A stretch of DNA of 47,095 nt from Algicola sp. (GCA_018222915.1 JAAEZI010000024.1:1-47095), one strand, 5' to 3'. Positions 18,527 to 27,172 are shown, numbered from the stretch's first letter. Notes: generated by a model not told the origin, from the sequence alone. Numbers and translations: made by a program.

Positions 18527-20938
18527 ATGTCCACACAAACCCAAGTATCTCCTGATATCACTTTTGAAGATTTTAAAAGTGAAATTCTAAATGATTACAA
18601 AATTGCTGTTACCAGTAGAGAGTGTAGTTTATTAGGACGACGTGAGGTACTTACCGGAAAAGCTAAATTCGGTATTTTTGGTGATGGTAAAGAAGTGCCA
18701 CAACTGGCATGGGCCAAAGTTTTTAAAAATGGCGATTTCCGTTCTGGATATTATAGAGACCAAACCTTTATGATGGCTATTGGTGAACTCACCATTCAAC
18801 AATTTTTTGCAGGATTATATGCGCACACATCTATCGATGCTGACCCAATGAGCGCAGGGCGACAAATGGGTGGCCACTTTGGTACGCATAGCTTGGATGA
18901 AAAAGGAGAATGGAAAAATTTGACCACTCAAAAAAACTCTAGTGCCGACATCTCTCCTACGGCAGGACAAATGCCACGATTGTTAGGTTTAGCACAAGCC
19001 TCAAAAATTTATAGAAATGTCAAAGGTATTGATACGACCAAGTTTTCAGTAAATGGTGATGAAATTGCTTGGGGAACCATTGGCAATGCCAGTACCAGTG
19101 AAGGATTGTTTTTTGAAACTATCAATGCAGCAGGTGTTTTGCAAGTCCCTATGGTGATTAGTGTTTGGGATGATGAATATGGAATTTCTGTACACGCTAA
19201 ACACCAAACAACCAAAGAAAACATTTCAGAAATATTAAAAGGATTTCAACGAACCAATGAAGATAAAGGCTATGAAATCTTAAAAGTAAACGGTTGGGAT
19301 TATTCAGCACTTATTGAAACATATCAAAGAGCTGAAGAAATTGCCAGAGAAGAGCATGTTCCTGTGATGATACATGTTGTAGAACTTACACAACCTCAAG
19401 GACATTCCACTTCTGGATCCCATGAACGCTATAAAAGTAAAGAGCGATTAGATTGGGAAACTGAATACGACTGTATTGCGCAAATGCGCTCTTGGATGAT
19501 CAACAATGATATCGCCACTGAAGAAGCGCTTGTTACTCTAGAAAAATCCATAAAAAAGAATGTTAGAGACGGCAAAAAGGCTGCTTGGAATGCATATCTT
19601 GAACCTATATTGAATGAGCAACAAGAAGCTATAAAGTTATTGTCAGCTGCAGCAAATACGAGCGCTAACAAAGTATTTATCTCTAAAATTATTAATGATT
19701 TAAAGGACATTAAAGAGCCTATTAGAAAAGATGTTATTGCATCTTCGAGAAAAGCTTTACGCTATTTGGTTGGAGAAACTTCGAATGAAAAAGCAGAATT
19801 GCAACAATGGATCAACAATTATATAGCGAACATTCAACCAAATTATAGTTCACATTTACATAGTTCGTCAAACAAATCGGTTTTAAATGCGTCTGAAAAA
19901 GAGCCGTCTTACGATAACAATGCAGAAACCGTAGATGCTCGACTCATTTTAAGGGATAACTTCGATGCTATTTTCAGTAAGTATCCTGAAGCCTTGATTT
20001 TTGGTGAAGATTCTGGTAACATTGGTGATGTTAATCAAGGACTCGAAGGGCTTCAAGAAAAATTTGGTGAATTGCGAATTGCGGATGCTGGCATTAGAGA
20101 AGCGACCATCTTAGGACAAGGTATTGGCATGGCTATGAGAGGATTACGTCCAATAGCTGAAATCCAATACTTGGATTATATCTTGTACGCATTGCAAATC
20201 ATGAGTGATGACCTTGCCACCTTACAATATAGAACCAAAGGCAAACAAAAAGCACCACTTATTATTAGAACTCGAGGTCATAGACTTGAGGGTATCTGGC
20301 ATTCAGGATCACAGTTAGGTGGTATTATTAATTTGGTAAGAGGTATTCATGTGCTAGTTCCTAGGAATATGACAAAAGCGGCAGGATTCTATAATACACT
20401 TTTAGAATGTGATGAACCTGCGTTAATTATTGAATGTCTTAACGGCTACCGTTTAAAAGAAAAAATGCCAAACAATCTTGGCGAGTTCAAAACACCCATT
20501 GGTGTTGTTGAAACCATCAAAGAAGGGACGGATATTACCTTGGTATCATACGGTTCTACCCTCAGAATTGTCGAACAAACAGCAAAAGAGCTTTTAGAGG
20601 TCGGTATTGACGCCGAAGTGATAGATGTGCAATCCTTATTACCATTTGATATCAATCACGATATTGTAAAAAGTGTGGCGAAAACAAATCGTTTGATGGT
20701 CATCGATGAAGATGTTCCTGGAGGTGCTTCCGCTTACATTTTAGATCAAGTTTTGAATACTCAAAATGCCTTTAAATATTTAGACAGCCAACCTAAAACC
20801 TTATCGGCAAGAGCGCATCGTCCTGCCTATGGTACAGATGGAGACTACTTTTCAAAGCCATCTGCTGAAGACATTTTCGAAGCCGTTTATCATGTTATGA
20901 ATGAAGTAAGTCCTACCGACTTTCCAAAACTTCGATAA
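18527..20938 (+). CDS. Fused alpha/beta E1 component, 2-oxoacid (branched-chain) dehydrogenase
   Basis: An 803-residue thiamine-diphosphate enzyme with E1-alpha and E1-beta in one chain. The alpha-like half (to about residue 350) carries the substrate/TPP region GRQMGGHFGTHSLD and the cofactor segment IAWGTIGNASTSEGLFFETIN with DDEYGISV. The beta-like half (from about 465) has LIFGEDSGNIGDVNQGLEGL, the transketolase pyrimidine domain and the C-terminal transketolase domain (VIDVQSLLPFD, VIDEDVPGGASAYI). It decarboxylates 2-oxoacids and passes the acyl group to lipoyl-E2; in flavobacteria this supplies branched-chain acyl-CoA primers for iso-fatty acids (family knowledge). The ATG was preferred to an upstream in-frame TTG because the latter lies in the promoter. 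No E2 or E3 gene is nearby. Confidence 0.9.
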   Translation: MSTQTQVSPDITFEDFKSEILNDYKIAVTSRECSLLGRREVLTGKAKFGIFGDGKEVPQLAWAKVFKNGDFRSGYYRDQTFMMAIGELTIQQFFAGLYAHTSIDADPMSAGRQMGGHFGTHSLDEKGEWKNLTTQKNSSADISPTAGQMPRLLGLAQASKIYRNVKGIDTTKFSVNGDEIAWGTIGNASTSEGLFFETINAAGVLQVPMVISVWDDEYGISVHAKHQTTKENISEILKGFQRTNEDKGYEILKVNGWDYSALIETYQRAEEIAREEHVPVMIHVVELTQPQGHSTSGSHERYKSKERLDWETEYDCIAQMRSWMINNDIATEEALVTLEKSIKKNVRDGKKAAWNAYLEPILNEQQEAIKLLSAAANTSANKVFISKIINDLKDIKEPIRKDVIASSRKALRYLVGETSNEKAELQQWINNYIANIQPNYSSHLHSSSNKSVLNASEKEPSYDNNAETVDARLILRDNFDAIFSKYPEALIFGEDSGNIGDVNQGLEGLQEKFGELRIADAGIREATILGQGIGMAMRGLRPIAEIQYLDYILYALQIMSDDLATLQYRTKGKQKAPLIIRTRGHRLEGIWHSGSQLGGIINLVRGIHVLVPRNMTKAAGFYNTLLECDEPALIIECLNGYRLKEKMPNNLGEFKTPIGVVETIKEGTDITLVSYGSTLRIVEQTAKELLEVGIDAEVIDVQSLLPFDINHDIVKSVAKTNRLMVIDEDVPGGASAYILDQVLNTQNAFKYLDSQPKTLSARAHRPAYGTDGDYFSKPSAEDIFEAVYHVMNEVSPTDFPKLR

Positions 20939-21051
20939 TCGCATTTCAATGGTACCATATTAGATGCGCCTTTTAACAGCATCCATGGTTAATGTGCTTT
21001 GTAATGCCTTGTCACCACCTGATATAACAATAACTTAGTAATTCCTTACCT

Positions 21052-21083
21052 AAAATCCATCGCACTATTGATGGATTTTTTAT
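21052..21083 (+). terminator. Intrinsic terminator between the E1 gene and the methyltransferase gene
   Basis: AAAATCCATC (21052-21061), an 8-nt loop and GATGGATTTT (21070-21079) form a 10-bp perfect stem continuing into TT. It lies 114 bases after the E1 stop but only about 25 bases before the methyltransferase ATG, so it could act as an E1 terminator or as a leader attenuator for the next gene. Confidence 0.85.
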
Positions 21084-21107
21084 ATTTATAGGAAACATTA
21101 CACGAGT

Positions 21108-22712
21108 ATGCTTTCCAAAACCGACAAAGAACATTTTAGAGGTACGATCTTTAGACACCTCGATGGTATTGCCACAGCAACAACAGTATTCAGCTTGTAT
21201 CAAAATGGTGTTTTGGAGGATCTGCTCAAGCAACAGAAAGTAGATATTGACAGTTTAGCAACCAAATTCAAAGCGAATAATGGGTATCTTAATGTCGCTT
21301 TGCGAGTTTTAGCATCACAAGGTTGGCTTGATCAAGTAGTAGATAATAAAGATAATAGCGTTACCTATAAAACGAATGAAAAAAGTGCGGAAGCTTTTCA
21401 ACTCATCCCTCTTTATGAACAGGCCGTTCAGCTTTTACAGTATTCTGTGCGTTTTCCAGAGGAAAAAATTGGACCTGACGCATTTGGTGCCTTGGAGAAA
21501 AACTTTAAGGCTTTTGAAACCAACTATGGCTTGGATGTTTCAGATGACACATCGATAGCGTTTCAAGTTTTAAAGCATATTGAAGGTGTGATTGTCGCAC
21601 CTATCATAGTGCTTTTAGGTGTCAATGGTTTATTTCATAAATATTTTATGGAAGCCTCTTTTACGGCAGAAGAATACCATAAAAACCCGGAAAGTTTTAA
21701 AAAAATACTCGACTTTTTTGCGCACTTAGGATGGTTTAATAAAAAGAAAAACACGTATCAGTTTACAGACAAAGGCTTATTTTTTGCCAAACGTGCTAGT
21801 GCTTATGGTGTCACCGTTTCTTATTTACCCACTTTTGTACATCTTGATGAATTAATCTTTGGAAATGCTACCATCCTCAAAACTACTTCTGAGGATGATA
21901 CAGAAAAACATGTCGATAGGGAAATGAACGTTTGGGGAAGTGGAGGTGCACACTCTACCTATTTTAAGGTGATCGACCAAGTGATTATTGAACTGTTTAA
22001 TAAGCCTATAGATGACCAACCAAAAGGCATACTGGACATGGGTTGTGGAAACGGTGCTTTTATTCAACACATATTTGATGTCATTGAACACCAAACACTT
22101 CGAGGTAAAATGCTCGATGAACATCCTCTATTATTGGTAGGGGCAGATTTTAATCAAGCAGCTCTGAAGGTGACAAGAGCTAATTTGATCAAAGCCGACA
22201 TTTGGGCGAAAGTCATTTGGGGAGATATTGGAAGACCAGACTTACTCGCCAAAGACTTAAAAGAAGACTACAATATCGAATTAAAAGATTTATTAAATGT
22301 GCGCACCTTTCTAGATCATAACCGCATTTGGGATCAACCAGATATGAATAAGACACAAAACAGTGCATCTACTGGTGCTTATACTTCAAAAGGAAAACGA
22401 TTAAACAATAATGTTGTTGAAGACTCTCTTTTGGAACACTTTTTTAAATGGAAACCTTATGTGGAACGGTTTGGATTGTTAATTATAGAATTACACACCG
22501 TCAAACCACAATTAGTAGCTAAAAATATTGGTAGGACTGCTGCAACAGCATACGATGCAACGCATGGTTATAGTGATCAATACATATTGGAAGTGGAGGT
22601 GTTTTTGAACGTCGCTAAAAAAGCCGGACTTCATCCAGATCCGAATTATTTTTCTAAATTCCCAGACAGTGAACTGGCAACTGTCAGTATTAATCTTTTA
22701 AAAGGTAACTAA
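21108..22712 (+). CDS. Class I SAM-dependent methyltransferase, AprA MT2-like
   Basis: A 534-residue cytoplasmic protein. The N-terminal third is helical with a winged-helix/dimerisation look (LATKFKANNGYLNVALRVLASQGWL), repeated in the middle (FKKILDFFAHLGWFNKKKNTYQFTDKG), followed by a Rossmann methyltransferase domain with SAM motif I GILDMGCGNGAF at about 307-318 and an acidic strand LLVGADFN. The layout resembles AprA-type methyltransferases known from polyketide starter modules, but no polyketide synthase, acyl carrier protein or ketosynthase is nearby. Substrate unknown. DoxX and DUF202 genes follow closely on the same strand. The methyltransferase call is firm; the AprA link is from memory of the family and less certain. 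Confidence 0.8.
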   Translation: MLSKTDKEHFRGTIFRHLDGIATATTVFSLYQNGVLEDLLKQQKVDIDSLATKFKANNGYLNVALRVLASQGWLDQVVDNKDNSVTYKTNEKSAEAFQLIPLYEQAVQLLQYSVRFPEEKIGPDAFGALEKNFKAFETNYGLDVSDDTSIAFQVLKHIEGVIVAPIIVLLGVNGLFHKYFMEASFTAEEYHKNPESFKKILDFFAHLGWFNKKKNTYQFTDKGLFFAKRASAYGVTVSYLPTFVHLDELIFGNATILKTTSEDDTEKHVDREMNVWGSGGAHSTYFKVIDQVIIELFNKPIDDQPKGILDMGCGNGAFIQHIFDVIEHQTLRGKMLDEHPLLLVGADFNQAALKVTRANLIKADIWAKVIWGDIGRPDLLAKDLKEDYNIELKDLLNVRTFLDHNRIWDQPDMNKTQNSASTGAYTSKGKRLNNNVVEDSLLEHFFKWKPYVERFGLLIIELHTVKPQLVAKNIGRTAATAYDATHGYSDQYILEVEVFLNVAKKAGLHPDPNYFSKFPDSELATVSINLLKGN

Positions 22713-22726
22713 TTAAATTTTATCAT

Positions 22727-23107
22727 ATGTTGAAAAAAAACTTTACAGACTTGGCATTACTCATTATGAGACTTGGCTTTGGCGGATTTATGCTCACCCA
22801 TGGTATTCCAAAAATAAGCATGCTTTCAAATCCTTCAGACTTTGGAGACCCCTTAGGATTAGGCCCGACAGTCTCATTAATCCTTTGCCTCATTGGTGAA
22901 GTGGTGGCACCCATATTAATTATTATCGGTTACAAGACGAAATGGGCTGCTATTCCTGCTGCCATAACCATGTTGGTTGCTGCTTTTGTTGTGCATGCAA
23001 AAGACGATCTTGCTACAAAGGAACATGCCTTATTATTTTTGTTTGCTTTTGTGGCGCTCTTTTTAGCAGGCGCTGGTAAATACGCCCTAGACGGCTTGAG
23101 AAAATAA
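22727..23107 (+). CDS. DoxX family membrane protein
   Basis: A 126-residue protein with four hydrophobic helices (about 8-28, 48-70, 75-92, 98-115) and the family's early helix with Arg and a His-Gly turn (IMRLGFGGFMLTHGIPK). DoxX-type proteins are small integral membrane proteins related to a quinol oxidase subunit; most lack a defined role, though some act in oxidative or thiol stress. Its ATG lies 14 bases after the methyltransferase stop and its TAA shares one base with the next ATG, so the three genes form a tight cluster. Confidence 0.9.
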   Translation: MLKKNFTDLALLIMRLGFGGFMLTHGIPKISMLSNPSDFGDPLGLGPTVSLILCLIGEVVAPILIIIGYKTKWAAIPAAITMLVAAFVVHAKDDLATKEHALLFLFAFVALFLAGAGKYALDGLRK

Positions 23108-23370
23108 TGGAAACTAAAGATCATCTTATAACCCGCGACTGGCTTGCTATTGAACGTACCAAACTTGCAAACGAGCGGACGTTTCTGGCGTATTTCAGAA
23201 CATTTCTAGTGATTTTAGGAACAGGTGTTACCATTTTAAAATTAGAGTTTTTTTCCGATTTAAAATCTTATGGCATCATTCTAATCATAGTTTCAGCAGT
23301 CCTACTTTTTATAGGCATTTATAGATTAATTCGGGTAAGAAAAGTCATTAGAAGGCATTATAATATCTAA
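23107..23370 (+). CDS. DUF202 family membrane protein
   Basis: An 87-residue protein with the DUF202 signature near the N-terminus (DWLAIERTKLANERTFLAYFRT) followed by two hydrophobic helices (about 31-50 and 56-75) and a basic tail. DUF202 domains occur in small bacterial membrane proteins and at the C-terminus of vacuolar transporter chaperones; function here is unknown. It overlaps the DoxX stop by one base and is followed directly by a terminator, so it ends the transcription unit. Confidence 0.9.
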   Translation: METKDHLITRDWLAIERTKLANERTFLAYFRTFLVILGTGVTILKLEFFSDLKSYGIILIIVSAVLLFIGIYRLIRVRKVIRRHYNI

Positions 23371-23398
23371 AAAAAAGACTACCAAATGGTAGTCTTTA
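23371..23398. terminator. Bidirectional intrinsic terminator
   Basis: A 10-bp stem AAAGACTACC (23374-23383) and GGTAGTCTTT (23388-23397) with a 4-nt loop sits between the converging DUF202 gene (+) and the hydrolase gene (minus). The minus-strand T-run (T6 or more) is longer than that on the plus strand. Confidence 0.85.
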
Positions 23399-23421
23399 TC
23401 ATCTTGCTTTTTTTGTGCTTT

Positions 23422-24249
23422 TTAGTTCATAAAATCTATTAAAAGCTTATTGAGTTCATCTTTATGCGTAATATTTAATCCGTGAGGTGCTCCTTTAATG
23501 ATTTCAAATTGGTTATTCGTGATACCTTGAGCTGCTTGTTTTGCTGAAGTCGCCATTGGTACTGTACTGTCTGCATCACCATGCACTATAAGTGTGGGCA
23601 CATCAACATGTTTCAACTCAGACCTAAAATCGGTATGCATCCAAGCCTTTGCTGCTTCAATGGTTCCTCTAGGAGACGCATGAGAAGCTATAATAAAGTC
23701 ATATTCTAATTGTGCCTCACTCACACGGTCCTTATTATCATCATAATTATAAAAGCCTTTATGAAACTCTTTTAAGAAACCGACACGATCACTTTCTAAG
23801 GCCTCTTTGATGCCCTCTAGGTCTTTTTCTGGAACACCATCAGGATTATCATCCTTTTGTTTTACCAATGGAATGATACTACTAATTAAAGCCGCTTTTG
23901 CGATCTTATCACTTCCGTAATCGGTAAAATAACGAACAACTTCTCCTCCACCCATAGAAAATCCTACAATAATGGCATCGTTTAGATCTAGCTGCTCAAT
24001 GATTTCATTTAAATCACTCGCTAATGACGAATAATCATAGTTATTCCAAGGAAATGAAGAGATTCCAAAACCTCTTCGGTCATATGAAATACATCGGTAT
24101 CCAGATTCTACTATTTTCCAAACTTGATGTTCCCATGATTTTCGGCTTAATGGCCAACCGTGAATTAAAATGACAGGCTGTCCTTCTCCATAGTCTTCAT
24201 AAAAAATATCAACGGGTTCTTCTTGTGTTTTGTTTGTTATAAAAGGCAT
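23422..24249 (-). CDS. Alpha/beta hydrolase (non-heme chloroperoxidase-like)
   Basis: A 275-residue alpha/beta hydrolase without signal peptide. Visible features are the oxyanion turn HGWPLSRKSWEHQ (about 30-42), SYDRRGFGIS (55-64), the nucleophile elbow GFSMGGGE (Ser 98), an acid in VHGDADSTVP and the catalytic His in GAPHGLNITH near the end. This motif set is typical of the cofactor-free haloperoxidase/esterase group, which hydrolyses esters and shows perhydrolase activity. It is probably a cytoplasmic esterase of unknown substrate. It shares a short divergent promoter region with the gene starting at 24358. Confidence 0.92.
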   Translation of the reverse strand: MPFITNKTQEEPVDIFYEDYGEGQPVILIHGWPLSRKSWEHQVWKIVESGYRCISYDRRGFGISSFPWNNYDYSSLASDLNEIIEQLDLNDAIIVGFSMGGGEVVRYFTDYGSDKIAKAALISSIIPLVKQKDDNPDGVPEKDLEGIKEALESDRVGFLKEFHKGFYNYDDNKDRVSEAQLEYDFIIASHASPRGTIEAAKAWMHTDFRSELKHVDVPTLIVHGDADSTVPMATSAKQAAQGITNNQFEIIKGAPHGLNITHKDELNKLLIDFMN

Positions 24250-24357
24250 AATAGTTTATTTTTAAATTCAATATGAAATCTACGTGTTTTAAATCGTGAT
24301 TATTGACGTTTTTGCACAAAACATGTGTTCAAACAAATAACCCTAAGCCATGACTTT

Positions 24358-24843
24358 ATGAAAGCCGTATCTGTTGTTACGATAAGAAAAGAACTGAAAT
24401 ATAAATCGAAAGAAGAATTAGCTGAACTTTGTTTGCGTTTGTCCCGTTTTAAAAAGGAAAATAAAGAACTACTCACCTATTTGTTATTTGAAGCCCACGA
24501 TGAGTCAGGATATATAGCTACCGTTAAAGCTGAAATTGATGAGCAATTTGAAGACATCAACACCGATAGCTATTTCTACATCAAGAAAAGTGTGCGTAAA
24601 ATTCTAAGGCACACTAGAAAATACATCAGGTACTCCCTAAAAAAAGATACTGAAGTAGAGCTCCTACTCTATTTTTGCAGAAAGTTAAAAATGCTGAAAC
24701 CCTCCATAACCCAGAACACTACATTGACGAACCTGTACGAGCGCAATATGGAAGCCATCCGTAAAAAAATCTCAAAACTTCATGAAGATTTACAATACGA
24801 TTATACGATCATGCTTGAGGAGATGGAACAACTGCATGAATGA
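24358..24843 (+). CDS. Conserved hypothetical protein, highly charged helical
   Basis: 161 residues from the ATG at 24358 (MKAVSVVTIRKELKYKSKEE). An in-frame GTG at 24325 would add 11 residues but gives a less likely N-terminus. The protein is strongly basic and rich in Lys, Glu and Leu, is predicted all-helical, and has a characteristic middle motif SYFYIKKSVRKILRHTRKYI. No membrane segment, signal peptide or catalytic motif is visible. It might bind nucleic acid because of the Arg/Lys-rich helices, but this is a guess. Transcribed divergently from the hydrolase. Confidence 0.75.
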   Translation: MKAVSVVTIRKELKYKSKEELAELCLRLSRFKKENKELLTYLLFEAHDESGYIATVKAEIDEQFEDINTDSYFYIKKSVRKILRHTRKYIRYSLKKDTEVELLLYFCRKLKMLKPSITQNTTLTNLYERNMEAIRKKISKLHEDLQYDYTIMLEEMEQLHE

Positions 24844-24883
24844 CTTACACTTTCGGTTTTTAGAAATGCCATTTTAAAGACAT

Positions 24884-24912
24884 AAAAAAAGCAGAACGTT
24901 AAAGTTCTGCCT
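24884..24912 (-). terminator. Intrinsic terminator of the PfpI-family gene
   Basis: On the minus strand GCAGAAC (24910-24904), a 6-nt loop and GTTCTGC (24897-24891) are followed by seven T. It lies 18 bases past the stop of the DJ-1/PfpI gene. On the plus strand the T-tract is interrupted, so its main role is for the minus strand. Confidence 0.85.
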
Positions 24913-24930
24913 TTATAAAAATGTATGAAA

Positions 24931-25491
24931 TTATGCGGTCTGCATTTCATGCTTGCCTTCATAGACTTCCTCAACTAATTTGGAACAAAATGCTGGTAAA
25001 TCGTTAGGGTTTCTACTAGTAACTAAGCCTTCATCTACAACGACTTCACTGTCTTCCCACTTCGCACCTGCATTCACCATATCTCTTTTAATAGAGTCAT
25101 AGGAGGTCATTTTTCGTCCTCTAAGCACATCAGCCTCGGCTAATAACCATGGTGCGTGACAAATAGCTGCAACGGGTTTCTTATTGGTAAAAAAGGATTT
25201 GACAAACCTAACGGCATCTTCGTTTCGACGTAATGTATCAGGATTCATAACACCACCTGGAAGTACCAGCGCATTATAGCCACTTTCGTTCACTTCACTG
25301 ATGGTTTTATCTACGGTATATTCATTACTCCAATCGCCATTGGCCCAACCTTTAATTTTTCCTGACTTCTCAGAAATAATATGAACATCTGCTCCAGCAT
25401 TTTTCAACGCTTTTAAAGGTTCACTTAATTCACTCTCTTCAAATCCATTGGTTGCTAGTATCGCAACGGTCTTTCTATCTAAATTTTCCAT
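24931..25491 (-). CDS. DJ-1/PfpI family protein (type 1 glutamine amidotransferase-like)
   Basis: A 186-residue cytoplasmic protein with the PfpI layout: VAILATNGFEESEL at 9-22 (the conserved Glu follows the first strand), VLPGGVMNPD at 76-85, and the nucleophile elbow AICHAPWLL with Cys 111 and His 112. Close relatives (YhbO/PfpI type) are described as stress-related proteins, with disputed protein deglycase or intracellular protease activity. A strong terminator follows; the gap to holA upstream is about 126 bases, so it may have its own promoter. Confidence 0.93.
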   Translation of the reverse strand: MENLDRKTVAILATNGFEESELSEPLKALKNAGADVHIISEKSGKIKGWANGDWSNEYTVDKTISEVNESGYNALVLPGGVMNPDTLRRNEDAVRFVKSFFTNKKPVAAICHAPWLLAEADVLRGRKMTSYDSIKRDMVNAGAKWEDSEVVVDEGLVTSRNPNDLPAFCSKLVEEVYEGKHEMQTA

Positions 25492-25617
25492 GTTTGTTAT
25501 TTTGGTTTTAATAGTTAATAATTATATACATATAGTATACCATAAAAACTATGGAAATCCTAGAAATAACAAGGGTTTAACGAAGATTTAGCAAACAATG
25601 TTAACAGGTCTTAATGT

Positions 25618-26625
25618 TTAGGTAAGTATGCGAACCATCAGTTCTTTGAGTAAATCACCTTGAGGTACCGCATTAGAATTAACACCTTTACTTTTGACGT
25701 CAAATTCTCTTAGTGTCGCAACTACTTGGCTTACTTTTCTCATAGGAAAATTCCTAGCTGCAGTCACATATTCATTCACAAAATAAGGATTGATTTTTAA
25801 AGCAGATGCGACACTTCTCGGGTTTTTATCATTTAGACCGTGATAATGCAAGAGCTGAGAAAAAAAATTGAACAAAAGGGATACCGTCATTACCATGGGG
25901 TTGTCTTTCGGGTTATCTGCAAAATAATTGATAATCTTAAACGCTTTCAAGGAGTCACGTTCACCAATCGCTTTTCGTAGCTCAAAATTATTGTAATCCT
26001 TACTAATGCCAATATTCTGCTCAATATGCTCTGGCGTGATTTGCGTGCCCTCAGGAAGGACGATCTTGAGCTTTTCCAACTCATTGTTGATCTTACTTAA
26101 ATCTGTTCCTAAAAACTCCACAAGCATTTGTGCCGCCTTAGGTGAAATACTGTAGTTTTTACCAGACAACACACGACGAATCCAATCGGAAACTTGATTT
26201 TCATAAAGTTTTTTACTTTCGAAAACCACGCTTCCATGTTTTTTTAAAGCCTTATACAAAGCTTTACGCTTGTCAATTTTTTTATACTTATAATCTATCA
26301 CCAAAACGGTTGTCGGCTGAGGGTTTTCAGCATAACTAACAAGTTTTTCTATTTGGCGTGATAAATCTTGTGCTTCCTTAACTATGACGACTTGACGTTC
26401 AGCCATCATCGGAAATCGTTTGGCATTGCTGGCTATATCATCTATAGAGACATCTCTTCCGTACAACACCATTTGATTAAATCCTTTTTCTTCTTCCGCT
26501 AACACATGCGTCTCAATATAGTCTGAAATTGCATCGATATAATAAGGTTCTTCTCCCATCAAAAAATAAATAGGTTTCAATTGACCTTTTTTAATATCTG
26601 CTACTATTTGTTTGACCTCATCCAC
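25618..26625 (-). CDS. holA: DNA polymerase III subunit delta
   Basis: A 335-residue clamp-loader delta subunit. It begins with GTG (26625-26623): DEVKQIVADIKKGQLKPIYF, then LMGEEPYYIDAI, the typical delta N-terminal start, and the AAA+-like domain with MMAERQVVIVKEAQ, followed by the central helical domain (LVEFLGTDLSKINNELEKL) and collar domain (LLKELMVRIL at the end). Delta has no functional P-loop by family rule and none is seen. It opens the beta clamp during loading. A -7-like box at 26658-26665 on the minus strand lies about 33 bases upstream. Confidence 0.95.
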   Translation of the reverse strand: MDEVKQIVADIKKGQLKPIYFLMGEEPYYIDAISDYIETHVLAEEEKGFNQMVLYGRDVSIDDIASNAKRFPMMAERQVVIVKEAQDLSRQIEKLVSYAENPQPTTVLVIDYKYKKIDKRKALYKALKKHGSVVFESKKLYENQVSDWIRRVLSGKNYSISPKAAQMLVEFLGTDLSKINNELEKLKIVLPEGTQITPEHIEQNIGISKDYNNFELRKAIGERDSLKAFKIINYFADNPKDNPMVMTVSLLFNFFSQLLHYHGLNDKNPRSVASALKINPYFVNEYVTAARNFPMRKVSQVVATLREFDVKSKGVNSNAVPQGDLLKELMVRILT

Positions 26626-26657
26626 GTGTGAAATATCCTATATCGGTTAATAAAACC

Positions 26658-26665
26658 CAAAAATA
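26658..26665 (-). promoter_or_regulatory. -7 promoter box for holA
   Basis: On the minus strand TATTTTTG matches TAnnTTTG; it lies 33 bases before the GTG start. No good TTTG at the -33 distance. It lies back to back with the + strand promoter at 26676. Confidence 0.4.
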
Positions 26666-26675
26666 CTGAAGCGCT

Positions 26676-26706
26676 TTTGGATTTAAGTAATAGTCGAGTA
26701 ACTTTG
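26676..26706 (+). promoter_or_regulatory. Canonical promoter for the HsdR-N-type gene and glycosyltransferase
   Basis: TTTG (26676-26679), a 19-base spacer and TAACTTTG (26699-26706) match the Bacteroidota promoter consensus at both elements. The ATG follows 23 bases after the -7 box. Confidence 0.75.
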
Positions 26707-26728
26707 AAAAAAATCTCTAAAAGCTTTG

Positions 26729-27172
26729 ATGCCAGAACTCAATTTTCCGAAGTTTTCATTCCGTTTCAAAAGTAACGAAAATAAAGTTTCTATTTTTGAT
26801 GAGATTCGTAAAAAATTTATTGTTTTACAACCCGAAGAATGGGTACGACAACACTGTGTTCACTTTTTAATAACCGATAAAAATTATCCCAAATCACTCA
26901 TTAATGTAGAAAAGGAACTAAAAGTAAATGGGCTTACAAAACGTTATGACATTGTTGTCTATAATAAGGATGGAAGCATTCACCTTATCGTTGAATGTAA
27001 ATCACACAAAATAACGATCGATCAATCCACTTTCGACCAAATTGCACGTTACAATCTCACTTTAAATGCTACGTATTTAATGGTTACTAATGGTTTAAAT
27101 CATTATTATTGTGTTATGGATTTTAAAAATGAACGTTACGACTTCCTTAATGATATTCCTAATTACCAATGA
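26729..27172 (+). CDS. HsdR N-terminal-type PD-(D/E)xK nuclease-like protein, stand-alone
   Basis: 147 residues from ATG 26729 (an in-frame TTG lies directly before it). The protein resembles the N-terminal domain of type I restriction R subunits: EEWVRQHCVHFLI, then a core with TKRYDIVVYNKDGSIHLIVECKSHK, where the Asp in RYD and Glu-x-Lys in ECK give the PD-(D/E)xK triad, then IARYNLTLNATYLMVTNG. No helicase part and no hsdM or hsdS is adjacent, so this is not a complete restriction system. Small proteins of this type are found widely in flavobacteria as single genes. Its stop overlaps the next gene by four bases. Confidence 0.85.
   Translation: MPELNFPKFSFRFKSNENKVSIFDEIRKKFIVLQPEEWVRQHCVHFLITDKNYPKSLINVEKELKVNGLTKRYDIVVYNKDGSIHLIVECKSHKITIDQSTFDQIARYNLTLNATYLMVTNGLNHYYCVMDFKNERYDFLNDIPNYQ

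Noticed and set aside
20950-20957. Palindrome TGGTACCA after the E1 gene
   Set aside because: Only eight bases and not near a start; no further support.
26729-27172. A type I restriction-modification system
   Set aside because: Only the N-terminal domain type of HsdR is present; no helicase part, methylase or specificity gene is in the window.
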